Part shown: piece after piece, positions 16,550-25,560 of the stretch
How the letters are laid out: each line of letters opens with the position of its first letter
How positions within the stretch are numbered: position 1 is the stretch's first letter
Assembly: GCA_029946065.1 (NCBI GenBank)
Contig: JAQSDU010000002.1
Location: 1 to 64,000, forward strand
Source: Flavobacterium sp.
Lineage (GTDB): Bacteria > Bacteroidota > Bacteroidia > Flavobacteriales > Flavobacteriaceae
DNA: 64,000 bases
Direction of reading: 5' to 3'
Notes under the pieces: generated by a model
Databases searched by the model: none
What the model was told of the DNA's origin: nothing
Seen by the model: only the letters and a program-made list of their open reading frames with translations
Translations under genes and position numbers: made by a program

Positions 16550-17665
16550 ATGGAATTCAATCCAAATTTTCAGATTACTCCAATAATTGCCAATAGGCTA
16601 CTGGAAATAGAGAGGCACAAGGAAGTCATTACTATTTTGCCCATTACAGGAAAAGTAATTGCCTCGCTCAGAGAAACAGCAAGATTAATGACCACTCATT
16701 ATTCGACCCAAATAGAAGGAAATACCTTAACCGAAGAGGAAGTTAAACAAATAGCGCAGGGGAAGAGTGGTTTTCCTGGTAGAGAACGTGATGAAAGAGA
16801 GGTGCGAAACTACTTTGCCGCTTTGGAATATGTAGAGGAGCAACTAAGGCAGGAAGCCCCGTTATCAGAAAAATTGATTCAATCTATTCACGGGATGGTT
16901 TACAACGGGGTAAGAAAGCAAAGTCAATATCGTGATGGGCAAAATGTTATCAAAGACGGAAATACAAGAACAATTGTCTATATGCCACCCGAAGCGCCAG
17001 ATGTAGCACCGATGATGAAAACACTTGCGCAATGGGTAAATGACCAAATAAACAGTAAAGAGTTACCTGCTCCCATTATTGCGGCACTTGCTCATTATCA
17101 ATTTGCTACCATCCACCCTTATTATGATGGCAACGGAAGAACCGCACGTTTGTTAACTACTTTTATTCTTCATAAAACAGGATATGGAATGAAAGGAATA
17201 TATTCTTTGGAAGAATATTATGCTAAAAACCTGCAAGGTTATTATAATGCACTAACAGTTGGCAACAGTCATAATTATTATTTTGGGAGAGCAGAGGCAG
17301 ATATTACACCCTTTCTGGAATATTTTACAGAAGGAATGGCAATTGCCTTTCAAAGAGTTCGTGAAAAGGCTTTGAGTTATAAAGAAAATGAAATAACCTC
17401 AGGCGTAATATACCAGACAGAAAAATTGCGTGAGCTCCGCCCACAACAACGTCAGGTACTTTCCTTGTTTCAAAAAAGTAAGGAAGTGAACCTGCGAGAA
17501 ATTGCAGATCATTTGGGAGTCAATCCAAGAAGTGCTAACGGGCTTCTCAAAAAATGGATAGAACAAGGCTTTGTCCAAATAGAAAACAATTCAAAAAAGG
17601 CAAGAACCTATGTGCTTGACAAACAGTGGGAGCAGGTTGTTTTGAACAAAGGAGATAATGAGTAG
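16550..17665 (+). CDS. Fic-domain protein with winged-helix C-terminus
   Basis: 371 residues. The Fic core motif is HPYYDGNGRTAR (~residue 189), with the catalytic His and the nucleotide-binding loop intact. An N-terminal inhibitory helix, TTHYSTQIEGNTL (~50-62), fits the (S/T)xxxE(G/N) pattern of self-inhibited class II Fic enzymes. Residues ~295-365 form a winged helix-turn-helix (LREIADHLGVNPRSANGLLKKW). These proteins transfer AMP or a related nucleotide group to target proteins and are often autoregulated. The gene stands alone between two direct repeats, behind tandem operator-like repeats. The substrate is unknown. Confidence 0.88.
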   Translation: MEFNPNFQITPIIANRLLEIERHKEVITILPITGKVIASLRETARLMTTHYSTQIEGNTLTEEEVKQIAQGKSGFPGRERDEREVRNYFAALEYVEEQLRQEAPLSEKLIQSIHGMVYNGVRKQSQYRDGQNVIKDGNTRTIVYMPPEAPDVAPMMKTLAQWVNDQINSKELPAPIIAALAHYQFATIHPYYDGNGRTARLLTTFILHKTGYGMKGIYSLEEYYAKNLQGYYNALTVGNSHNYYFGRAEADITPFLEYFTEGMAIAFQRVREKALSYKENEITSGVIYQTEKLRELRPQQRQVLSLFQKSKEVNLREIADHLGVNPRSANGLLKKWIEQGFVQIENNSKKARTYVLDKQWEQVVLNKGDNE

Positions 17666-17666
17666 A

Positions 17667-17704
17667 GGAGTGCTAAAAATAGCTTTCTACTGCCGTTTTT
17701 GCTT
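17667..17704 (+). repeat. Direct repeat, downstream copy flanking fic
   Basis: The second copy of the 38-base repeat seen at 16306-16343, beginning next to the fic stop codon. The copies are 1361 bases apart, so the unit is one gene long. Confidence 0.75.
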
Positions 17705-17766
17705 TAGCCCATTTTTTACTGGCAATTGACTTTCACTTGCAATTGAATTAAAAAACAATATATAAA

Positions 17767-17792
17767 TTACAGCCCATAGAAAAGGCTGTAAT
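17767..17792 (+). terminator. Hairpin downstream of fic
   Basis: The perfect 9-base stem ATTACAGCC / GGCTGTAAT closes an 8-base loop. There is no strong T-run, so it may be a weak terminator or an RNA 3' end. Confidence 0.4.
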
Positions 17793-17854
17793 ATTAATAT
17801 CATCTACACAATTTATATGATTTTTTAAGCTTTCAAAATATAGTTGAAAAGCCG

Positions 17855-17900
17855 TTTTTCAACCATCCACAATGTACCTTGTGCAAGGTTGAGTTTTTTT
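17855..17900. terminator. Bidirectional terminator between convergent fic and protease genes
   Basis: TTTTTCAACC pairs with GGTTGAGTTTTTTT, with an inner CACAA/TTGTG stem. T-rich tracts on both sides suit termination of transcripts from either direction. Confidence 0.55.
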
Positions 17901-17936
17901 GCATATTTTAATATATAATATTCATCGTAGACATAG

Positions 17937-20900
17937 CTAATATTTTTTGATCACCTTTATTCTACGGATAGATTTATCGCTGACCACTTCTAAAATGTAA
18001 ACAGACTCGCATAAGCTGTCTAAATTTAATCTGATTTCTTTAGTATTAACTGCATTGCTGAGTTTTACTTCCCTTCCCAACAAATCAAATACTGTCACAG
18101 ATTTTATCAAATCATTTGAAGATGATACTGTAATACTATTACCAAATGGATTAGGATAAACCGTGATGCTCTCCATTTCATTTTCAGTTGTAGATAACGG
18201 AGCAATGATATAATCCGTTGAAAAAGCCGAATTACACCCGAATGGGCTGCTGAGCTCTACCTTATAAATGCCATCACCTAATATTTCGAGTGATTGGTTT
18301 GTTGCGTTGGAAATGGCTATTCCATTCAGATACCACTGATTATTTTCAGGGCTGCTTGAATAAAGTACATTCCCAACCTGGGTAATCATAGGTGTGATTA
18401 AGTTACCATCAGGAGTCAATTGAAAGTCATTCTGGGTATAGGAAATCCTGAATTTATCTACAAGACCTTCAAAACCATACCACAGATTTTCAAAACTCTC
18501 AAAGCTAATATGTCCTAATGTTACAATTCCTGTATTCATATTAAAATTTGCTGAGGTATTGGTAACATAAACGGTTCCGTCGACCGCAATGCTAGTTCCG
18601 GTACTACCATAGGAAACAGATACTACATGCCACTGATTAAATGTAAATGGTGTTCCCAATGCAGTAACATCGGTGAAGCCTGGTGATTGATACCTCCTAA
18701 GAGTAATTTTTCCATTTGAAAATACAGATAGGAAGCTGCTGTTTGTATATGATTGATTGCCCACGCTAAAAATAGATGCAGTAGTATTAGATATTCCATT
18801 AAATGTAGAACCATTGCTGACTTTTATCAGGAATTCAAGTGTTCCTTGTTTGGGAATCCAATCTTCGAATGGATATTGAATGTAGGTGTTTTGTGAGTAA
18901 TCAGAACTGTTGTTTCTGGTGAATCTTACAGACCTATCACATTGACTGTCATCATAAGTGACATTATAAGACGTGCCATCAGTTGAATTGTTCATATTGT
19001 CTACCCATTTATCAAATACCGGAATGCTTTTGCAAAACTGGTTGCTGCCGGCCAGATTGGTGCTTGAAATGCAGGCGTTATAATAATTTGCAACAAGATA
19101 ATGATGGGTAGGACTGTCATCTGTTGAATTTATACCATCACCAAAACTCCACGCCTGTTGATGGCTACAGGATGCCTCATTTGTAAAAGTAGTATTCAAT
19201 CCGCTTTTTTGATAACTAAAACCTGATGTGGGAAGCTCCTCTGTTAATGATAAGATGTTTGTTTCGTAATTACAGCCACTGGAAGTCGTTACCAGGCAAG
19301 AATAAGCACCCAATTGATTTGCCGTATAATTATAATCATTTGCTCCATCAATCAGATTGCTGTTGTATTTCCACTGGAAACTGTTATAGGCATTGAAATG
19401 CTGCACTGTGAGTAAACGTTCATCATTCTGATAATCCTCGCACATATTTAATGTTCCTGAAAAATTCAGGGATGGATTCTTTCCTATTGGACTTATTTCA
19501 ATTACTGTGGGTTTACTGTCCCCGTTTGGACATTCTGAAATTAATTTCACCTCAGTTTTCTCAACAGAACAATCGGTTATATAATCCAGGGTTATGCTGC
19601 TCGTAATATTTGCGACTGTTGAAACATAAGTAAAGTCTAAAGCAGGATTTTCCCTTCTGTAAACTTTTACGGGATATGATGAAGTCCAGGTCACGGTATA
19701 GTCCTGACCATTATCATCAAGCTGTACATTAGAAACGACATTGTCCTCACAAGACTGCGCCGTTTGACATGATATGATACATTCATCAGTATTTATCTGG
19801 TTTTGGATTACTGCACTTGGTTGAGATCCGAAACCGTTGTTGAAATTTATGCCAGTATTTAAATGACAATAGCTCATTATCGTTCCCCCGTTAACAGGCA
19901 TTGGCCCCGGCGGGCAACCTCCTTCAGTCGTAGCGCAATTATCAATTGCACCACCGTTCCAGCCACACCAGTGCGTATGATGCGACCCTAACGTATGGCC
20001 TAATTCATGCGCAATAACATTTACATCCCAGGAATAATCAGGAAATGCAACTGCGGCATTATCCATCCCACAAACCGCAACCCTGCGGCAGTTTCCAATA
20101 TTGCCTAAAAATGCAATCCCTCCTTGGTACAGGCCATTAAGCAGGCAACCAATATTACCATCAAAATCACCTGAATTAATATTAAAAGCTGATAAGCCCT
20201 CATCCCTGTTATCTTCAAGATAAGGATCAGACCTCATCCATAGCTTCAATGAAGACATCCTCATAGTAATATTTTCATTTGCGTAAATGGACTGTACCTG
20301 ATTGAATAAGAACAATAAATTAGCGACGCTTTCGGAACTTCCGTTCCATTCATTAATCTTTATGTAACTAATCTCAAAATGAACAGTTACACATTTAGGA
20401 ATTGTAGCCATTTCTGTATTTTGATCAGGCAATACGATGGTATTCTTATCATCAAAACTACAGGAGGCATTAAATGATTTTAATTTTATTTCGCTCTTTT
20501 CGTAAAGTAGATATTCATCCCTGCCACCGTTGTCGTTTTTTGGGACAATCGTATATTCCTTATTGCCAATTGAAATTATTCCACGCATGGTATTGTCTAT
20601 AAAAGTAATCGATGCGATAGAATTTTCACCACCCTTGTCATCTATAACCCCTGAATAAGTGACAAAATCAGGCGTTTGTATCTTAATTTTACCATTGGCT
20701 CGTTCCTCGATAATTTTGGAATCTTCGGTAAATAATTCTCTTTTTTTAAGGAGTAATCTTTTAGTTTCAGTTTCTGAAAAAGGAATATTTATAGAAATGA
20801 ATTTGTTTTTATTCTTAATGATAGATTCAACTTCATCTGAATTTATTATTAATTGAATGTACCTGCCCTCCGCCGTAATAAATTGCCTCGGATTATGAAA

Positions 20901-21035
20901 AATATCCGGCGAAGATTTCTTGAACTCACCCATTTCTTTGTGATGGGCTAATTCCTGCTCTATTAGCGTTCTTTTTTGTGCACAGATGGAGATTGTTGAA
21001 AGAAGTAAAACTGTCAGAAGTAATTTATTTTTCAT
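17937..21035 (-). CDS. Secreted reprolysin-type zinc metalloprotease with T9SS sorting domain
   Basis: 1032 residues. A signal peptide (MKNKLLLTVLLLSTISICAQ) precedes a propeptide of ~190 residues and a metzincin catalytic domain. That domain has the zinc motif HELGHTLGSHHTHW near residue 343 and the Met-turn GTIMSYCH. Downstream lie Ig/PKD-like segments (SFGDGINSTDDSPTHHY), a LamG/concanavalin-like domain (~700-900), and a type A T9SS C-terminal domain (YPNPFGNSITV...SVYILEVVSDKSIRRIKVIKK). It is predicted to be exported through Sec and T9SS and to act on extracellular proteins. The gene is monocistronic and convergent with fic. Confidence 0.88.
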   Translation of the reverse strand: MKNKLLLTVLLLSTISICAQKRTLIEQELAHHKEMGEFKKSSPDIFHNPRQFITAEGRYIQLIINSDEVESIIKNKNKFISINIPFSETETKRLLLKKRELFTEDSKIIEERANGKIKIQTPDFVTYSGVIDDKGGENSIASITFIDNTMRGIISIGNKEYTIVPKNDNGGRDEYLLYEKSEIKLKSFNASCSFDDKNTIVLPDQNTEMATIPKCVTVHFEISYIKINEWNGSSESVANLLFLFNQVQSIYANENITMRMSSLKLWMRSDPYLEDNRDEGLSAFNINSGDFDGNIGCLLNGLYQGGIAFLGNIGNCRRVAVCGMDNAAVAFPDYSWDVNVIAHELGHTLGSHHTHWCGWNGGAIDNCATTEGGCPPGPMPVNGGTIMSYCHLNTGINFNNGFGSQPSAVIQNQINTDECIISCQTAQSCEDNVVSNVQLDDNGQDYTVTWTSSYPVKVYRRENPALDFTYVSTVANITSSITLDYITDCSVEKTEVKLISECPNGDSKPTVIEISPIGKNPSLNFSGTLNMCEDYQNDERLLTVQHFNAYNSFQWKYNSNLIDGANDYNYTANQLGAYSCLVTTSSGCNYETNILSLTEELPTSGFSYQKSGLNTTFTNEASCSHQQAWSFGDGINSTDDSPTHHYLVANYYNACISSTNLAGSNQFCKSIPVFDKWVDNMNNSTDGTSYNVTYDDSQCDRSVRFTRNNSSDYSQNTYIQYPFEDWIPKQGTLEFLIKVSNGSTFNGISNTTASIFSVGNQSYTNSSFLSVFSNGKITLRRYQSPGFTDVTALGTPFTFNQWHVVSVSYGSTGTSIAVDGTVYVTNTSANFNMNTGIVTLGHISFESFENLWYGFEGLVDKFRISYTQNDFQLTPDGNLITPMITQVGNVLYSSSPENNQWYLNGIAISNATNQSLEILGDGIYKVELSSPFGCNSAFSTDYIIAPLSTTENEMESITVYPNPFGNSITVSSSNDLIKSVTVFDLLGREVKLSNAVNTKEIRLNLDSLCESVYILEVVSDKSIRRIKVIKKY

Positions 21036-21168
21036 TTGTCAGGCTTTTAGAATAAGCAACAATTTAAATAAACTCTTCTTTCTTTTTCAAGTAGAAACTA
21101 AGTGTTTAGTGTATCCGCCATGTTAGAATATGAACAGGGAATAACGTGACTTGAACACGTATTTTATG

Positions 21169-21942
21169 TTATAAATTTTTCGAAGTAAGTAGCGTGTTTT
21201 TAACCTTTTCAAGGTACATTTCTCCTATTGGAACATCCATTACGATTTCTTTCGCGGGAAATTGATCTTCTGATTTGCCTTTAGATGGCGTCAAATCGAA
21301 AATTCCAATCTTTACATTCAGCATTATAAATTTCAGGGTAGTATTTATCTTTTCAATGTAAGTTATATTGATTATGTAGCTTTTATGAACCCGCAGAAAT
21401 GTCTTGGGCAGCATCAATTCTATATCTTTGAGTGTTTTTGTTACGGTGATCCGTTTGTTATTGATTCTGTGGATATAGCTATAGTTGCTGTCTGCTTGGA
21501 CATAAAGGATATTGCTGTGCTGGATGAACCAATGACCGCTCTTGTCCTTGATTGTTAGGAAGCTTTGCCTTTCGGCGAAATGTTTCCTGAATTTATGCAA
21601 CGCTAAAGACAGTTGGATTGGATTTACAGGTTTGTCCAGAAAATAGCAGATTTCATTATTGATTGCCTTTTTTGCATATTTTTCAAGTTCCGAAAGGATA
21701 ATTATGAAAGGCATTTCACCAAAATAATTACGGATGTTTTCCAACAGGTCAAAACCGGATTCATTTCCCAATTCAACGTCTAAAAAAATAATGTTTGGTT
21801 TTTGTTCAAGAGTAAGTGAAATGCCTTCCTGCAAAGTAGAGGCTGTCCCTTTACAAATAAAATCAGGATACTGCATCATGTCAGTTTTCAAGCTTTCTAT
21901 GTTTTCCTTCAGGTCTTCGATAATAATAAAGCTATAGTGCAT
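21169..21942 (-). CDS. LytTR-family response regulator
   Basis: 257 residues. The receiver domain has the phospho-acceptor segment NIIFLDVELGNESGFDLL (~residue 53) and an acidic pair near the start (IIIEDLKENIE). A LytTR DNA-binding domain follows at ~135-235 (ILYVQADSNYSYIHRINNKRITVTKTLKDIE, LRVHKSYIIN). It is expected to bind direct repeats upstream of its target genes when phosphorylated. No sensor kinase lies next to it in this window. It reads in the same direction as the protease gene, about 130 bases upstream, but co-regulation is only a possibility. Confidence 0.88.
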   Translation of the reverse strand: MHYSFIIIEDLKENIESLKTDMMQYPDFICKGTASTLQEGISLTLEQKPNIIFLDVELGNESGFDLLENIRNYFGEMPFIIILSELEKYAKKAINNEICYFLDKPVNPIQLSLALHKFRKHFAERQSFLTIKDKSGHWFIQHSNILYVQADSNYSYIHRINNKRITVTKTLKDIELMLPKTFLRVHKSYIINITYIEKINTTLKFIMLNVKIGIFDLTPSKGKSEDQFPAKEIVMDVPIGEMYLEKVKNTLLTSKNL

Positions 21943-22167
21943 ATAAGAGATGATTCTTAATCCATTGATGATAATGCCTCAAATATCAGTTATTGAATAT
22001 TTTAGCACATTTATTCAGCAAACATGGATAAATAAAATCACATTATAAAGGGGAAAAAACCGAATTGTGGGAAATTTATTAAAATCGCTATTTTTCTATG
22101 CAAACCATACATTTCATCGAGTTTGGCTTCTAAGAATATTATGCCGGGTGTCAGTAGAGGAAGTTTA
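21943..22167 (-). other. Intergenic region upstream of response regulator gene
   Basis: 225 A/T-rich bases between the LytTR gene and the methyltransferase gene, containing the promoter region of the regulator gene. No repeat, hairpin or open frame stood out. Confidence 0.3.
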
Positions 22168-22821
22168 TTAATCTCTTTTCATTATACAGATAAACCAGTA
22201 TTGCCCTTGCTCGAACCTATCAATTGAAAAACCAAACGAGCGGAAAATATCGCTAATATCATCTCGTTCAAAAAACCTTTTTGGCAAGTGGATATAATCG
22301 CTTTGGGAAGTCTTTCTCTTTATGACTATGAGATCTTTATTTAAGTGTTTTTCTTTGTGTTTTTCTCCCCAAAAAGAATCTATTATTATTATCGTTTTTA
22401 TGGCACTAAGTTTTTCCATTAAAATTTGAATGCTTCTATTAGAAAAATGGGAAAGAAAAAAAGAAAAGAAAGCCACATTTAAAGAACAGGATTGGAATAA
22501 TTGTATCTCATCCTCAAAAACATTGCCTTCAATCGTTGTAAGTTTTGGGTGTTTTGGAGCTACTGATAGTGCCACGCCATTTACATCAATTCCATAATAA
22601 TGATTTAGCCGATGCTCAAAATGTGGAAACCACCGACAGTTTCCTGAACCTATTTCAACAAGATTTCCACTAATGTTAGATTCAGATATAAAGTTTTCTG
22701 CCATTAAAATATCTTCAGAAAACTTTTCGTTATCTTCAATTACTTTCTTTTGATGGGTTAAATATTGCTTGCTATAATATTCTTGAATTGTACTGTCCAG
22801 CATTGCCTCAATATCTTTCAC
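22168..22821 (-). CDS. SAM-dependent methyltransferase, last gene of five-gene operon
   Basis: 217 residues. The class I Rossmann motif NLVEIGSGNCRWF (~residue 55) is followed by HYYGIDVNGVALS, with the acidic residue that contacts the SAM ribose. The later hydrophobic strand AFFSFFLSHFSN takes the place of motif IV. There is no nucleic-acid binding domain, so a small-molecule or sugar substrate is more likely than DNA. It is separated by 29 bases from the kinase gene upstream in the same operon. The substrate is unknown. Confidence 0.75.
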   Translation of the reverse strand: MKDIEAMLDSTIQEYYSKQYLTHQKKVIEDNEKFSEDILMAENFISESNISGNLVEIGSGNCRWFPHFEHRLNHYYGIDVNGVALSVAPKHPKLTTIEGNVFEDEIQLFQSCSLNVAFFSFFLSHFSNRSIQILMEKLSAIKTIIIIDSFWGEKHKEKHLNKDLIVIKRKTSQSDYIHLPKRFFERDDISDIFRSFGFSIDRFEQGQYWFICIMKRD

Positions 22822-22850
22822 AATAATATAATTTAGTAATGAATATAAAT

Positions 22851-23399
22851 TTATTTGTTACTATTGATAAATGAAATAACTTCTTGTATAATTGAATTTT
22901 CATCTTCAGGATTTTCATTCTTTTTAGAAATTATTGTCAAATTACCCTTTTGGGAGAACTCTCTTTTTATTGCATCCAAAGATAACGTTTTCTCTATTCT
23001 CGCTACTTTAGATGATAACAGCTCATCCTTAAATGGAAATGGAATATTCCAAATTCTATTCTCAATCCTCTCCAGGCAAATTTCCTTGTGGGCTAATAAT
23101 ATAAGTAATAGAATGTGTTCGTTATATTCTTTGAGTTGCTGGTATAATTTAGTAGCCACATCCCCTACTCCTGTACATTCAATAAATTGATTTTTGTTTT
23201 CTTTTATAACCGAATAAAAATGCTCTCTTGCTAATGTTTCTCCTTCTAAACTATTATCTCCATATTTAATCCTAAACTCGTCAATAATTACCTCATCGAA
23301 ATGGATATTTTGATTTAGTTTCTTTAAAATAGTGGTTTTTCCTGAACCTATATTACCTAATATAATGATTTTCATGATTATATTGTTATTGGAACCCAA
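22851..23399 (-). CDS. Small P-loop kinase-like NTPase
   Basis: 182 residues (an in-frame ATG eight codons in is an alternative start). The Walker A loop is IILGNIGSGKTTILKKL. A dxD-like strand (EVIIDEFRIKYGD) and an arginine-rich lid (CLERIENRIWNIPFPFKDE) follow. The layout is that of nucleoside, nucleotide or sugar kinases of the deoxynucleoside-kinase type. It lies between the nucleotidyltransferase and methyltransferase genes of the same operon, consistent with phosphorylating a precursor. The substrate cannot be told from sequence. Confidence 0.7.
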   Translation of the reverse strand: MGSNNNIIMKIIILGNIGSGKTTILKKLNQNIHFDEVIIDEFRIKYGDNSLEGETLAREHFYSVIKENKNQFIECTGVGDVATKLYQQLKEYNEHILLLILLAHKEICLERIENRIWNIPFPFKDELLSSKVARIEKTLSLDAIKREFSQKGNLTIISKKNENPEDENSIIQEVISFINSNK

Positions 23400-23428
23400 T
23401 TATTCGCTACTAAAGGTTTGCAAAAAAC

Positions 23429-24286
23429 TTATGCGAGATATTTTACTAATTTTTCTTTTTCGTGGCTGAGATGTTTTAAGATCCAATTTTTCAAAATATC
23501 CTCTTTGGTGCCGGCAATATATTCTATAAGATTTTCTCCAATGTTACTTAAAAGAATAGCTTTTGCGGCAATGTCTTTAGTATTATACGTCGGCAGTGTT
23601 TCAGAAAACTGTTTATTGAATTTTTCAGGCATTACATCCTCGATTTCTCTATCAACCCTGCCTAAAAAATTAGTGTCTTTAATAACATAAAGTCTAACGA
23701 CTTGCATCAAATATCCCCTTAAATTTTTCACTTGCTCGATAGCGTTCCATAAATGTTCTCTTGATAGATTTTTATCAATTTTCTTAATTGAGATGACTGC
23801 CATTGTAAAAGGATTACTTTTCAGGAATGGTTGCTTCGTATATTCAGGCTTGCTCATTTGTATTCTCCTGCTTTTTTCGATCAAACCGCTGCTATCAAAC
23901 AAAACATGCCCATCAGGCTCCCAAAAAAATGATTCTGCGCTGTCAATACTTATGAAACCTATATCTAAAGAAAAGTCATTGTCATTTTTAAAGTATACTG
24001 TATAGAGATTTTGTGTCCATGGAAAAAACCCTTGAAATATGACAGTGTCAACCTCAGTGATAGATTCCCTGTAATGCGTAATTATGTCTTCTATTCCAGA
24101 ATTGTGTTCCATCAAACAAAATAAATCAACATCCGATTTCTCTATATCTTTTTTATAAGAAACCGAACCGCCTAACAAGACGCCGGATATATTACCGCTA
24201 TTGTAAAGAAATGTAAGCGACTTACTTAGTACTTCCTGTCTGTACATAGGCAATAAATCAATCGTTTCGGGTAAACTGAATTTCAT
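23429..24286 (-). CDS. Nucleotidyltransferase-fold protein (aminoglycoside/lincosamide NTase-like)
   Basis: 285 residues. The nucleotidyltransferase signature GGSVSYKKDIEKSDVDLFCL (~residue 39) has the GGS and the paired aspartates DVD. A third acidic strand, FSLDIGFISID, follows at ~116. The all-helical C-terminal half (AIEQVKNLRGYLMQVVRLY) resembles the C-terminal domain of antibiotic nucleotidyltransferases. These enzymes transfer a nucleoside monophosphate to a hydroxyl. It lies third in the minus-strand operon, 17 bases after the glycosyltransferase gene. Resistance, biosynthesis and MNT-type toxin control are all possible. Confidence 0.75.
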   Translation of the reverse strand: MKFSLPETIDLLPMYRQEVLSKSLTFLYNSGNISGVLLGGSVSYKKDIEKSDVDLFCLMEHNSGIEDIITHYRESITEVDTVIFQGFFPWTQNLYTVYFKNDNDFSLDIGFISIDSAESFFWEPDGHVLFDSSGLIEKSRRIQMSKPEYTKQPFLKSNPFTMAVISIKKIDKNLSREHLWNAIEQVKNLRGYLMQVVRLYVIKDTNFLGRVDREIEDVMPEKFNKQFSETLPTYNTKDIAAKAILLSNIGENLIEYIAGTKEDILKNWILKHLSHEKEKLVKYLA

Positions 24287-24303
24287 AAGGTCCGTCGGTA
24301 TTA

Positions 24304-25560
24304 TTAAATGAGTTTGTAAAATTCATTAACTATTTTGTCAGGATTAAACTCTGCTACAACGTAGTTTGCCCCTCTTACACCCATATTCTGTGATGCAACT
24401 TGTTTATTCGCGATGCTTACAACTGCACTCACAGCATAATCAATATCAAAAAAGTTATTTCTTGACTTTTCTGAATTGACTACTTTATTCAACTCGTCAA
24501 ACTGGAGTTTTTTAGTTGGAAAACAATATCCGGCATCAGCCTTTATGATGTGCTTGCCTATTCCAACAACATCAGAGGTTACAACTGGGACGGCACAAGC
24601 CATCGCCTCCATAAGTGCTATGTTAAATGAATCGTGAAGGCTGGCATTTAATTCAACATCTGCAATTTGCAGCAAGTATTCAACATTAGGCACGACACCG
24701 GTCCAGTAAATAGTTAAGTTACCTTTTTGAGTTTTGTAAATAAATGGAGAAGGCCCTGTGAGGCGTTCCAATTGTAAATTTAATGATTTAATTTCTGCGT
24801 ACGGAACTGTTCCGGACATAATTAATATGCATTTATTTGAAATGATTTGGGATGATTTAACCGCAATCTCAATAATACTTTCGGGACATTTTATCCTTCG
24901 CATAGAACTGTGATGATGGATAATAAAATTATTATCATTAAAGCCCAATAGTTTTTTTCTTGTAGTTATTTCTATTTCATTTAATGGGAAAAATTTCAAC
25001 GGTTCAAGCACGGGAGGCAAAACCTGGATTTCTTTTTTAATCCCATAGTAATCTTTTATTTCAGTTATAAAACTTTCAGAATAAGTAATGACAGAATCAA
25101 CAAGCGGATTATCAAGCAGCCATTTTACTCTTGATTTTATCTGAGGGCCAATTTGCCAAATATCTGAACCAACCGGATGCAGAATTAGTTTAGTATTTTT
25201 TCCTGAATGCTGTGTTTGGCTTTTTACATCAAGCAGTGTATTGCAATATGGAAATAAATTAATTCCAAATAAAATCTTATCAGTTTGTTTATCTAAGTCC
25301 TCTATTATCCTATTGGTAAATGAATAGCTTTTAACTACCGAAGACTCTATAACGTCCGAATGTATTTGTTCTTCATTTAAAACATGGATCTTGACCTTAC
25401 TTTTTGTATAGTCGAAGAATTGCGGATTTTCATAAAAATAAGCATCTACATCATATTTATCTTTAGAGATGAAATGTAAAAGCCTGCTGGTATTTTTACT
25501 CCCTCCTGCAAAGCTGTGGTGGTATGAGGCTATAATTTTTTTTCTTTTTACCATGGGCAT
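24304..25560 (-). CDS. Family 4-like glycosyltransferase
   Basis: 418 residues with a GT-B fold. The N-terminal half carries YHHSFAGGSKNTSRLLHFI. The C-terminal donor-binding domain carries VVPNVEYLLQIADVELNASLHDSFNIALMEAMACAVPVVTSDVVGIGKHI (split here for reading; residues ~300-350), in which the E-x7-E-type motif and AMACAVPVV are typical of GT4. It transfers a sugar from a nucleotide donor. Its start overlaps the end of the upstream TPR-like gene by 13 bases, indicating coupled translation. The acceptor is unknown. Confidence 0.8.
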   Translation of the reverse strand: MPMVKRKKIIASYHHSFAGGSKNTSRLLHFISKDKYDVDAYFYENPQFFDYTKSKVKIHVLNEEQIHSDVIESSVVKSYSFTNRIIEDLDKQTDKILFGINLFPYCNTLLDVKSQTQHSGKNTKLILHPVGSDIWQIGPQIKSRVKWLLDNPLVDSVITYSESFITEIKDYYGIKKEIQVLPPVLEPLKFFPLNEIEITTRKKLLGFNDNNFIIHHHSSMRRIKCPESIIEIAVKSSQIISNKCILIMSGTVPYAEIKSLNLQLERLTGPSPFIYKTQKGNLTIYWTGVVPNVEYLLQIADVELNASLHDSFNIALMEAMACAVPVVTSDVVGIGKHIIKADAGYCFPTKKLQFDELNKVVNSEKSRNNFFDIDYAVSAVVSIANKQVASQNMGVRGANYVVAEFNPDKIVNEFYKLI

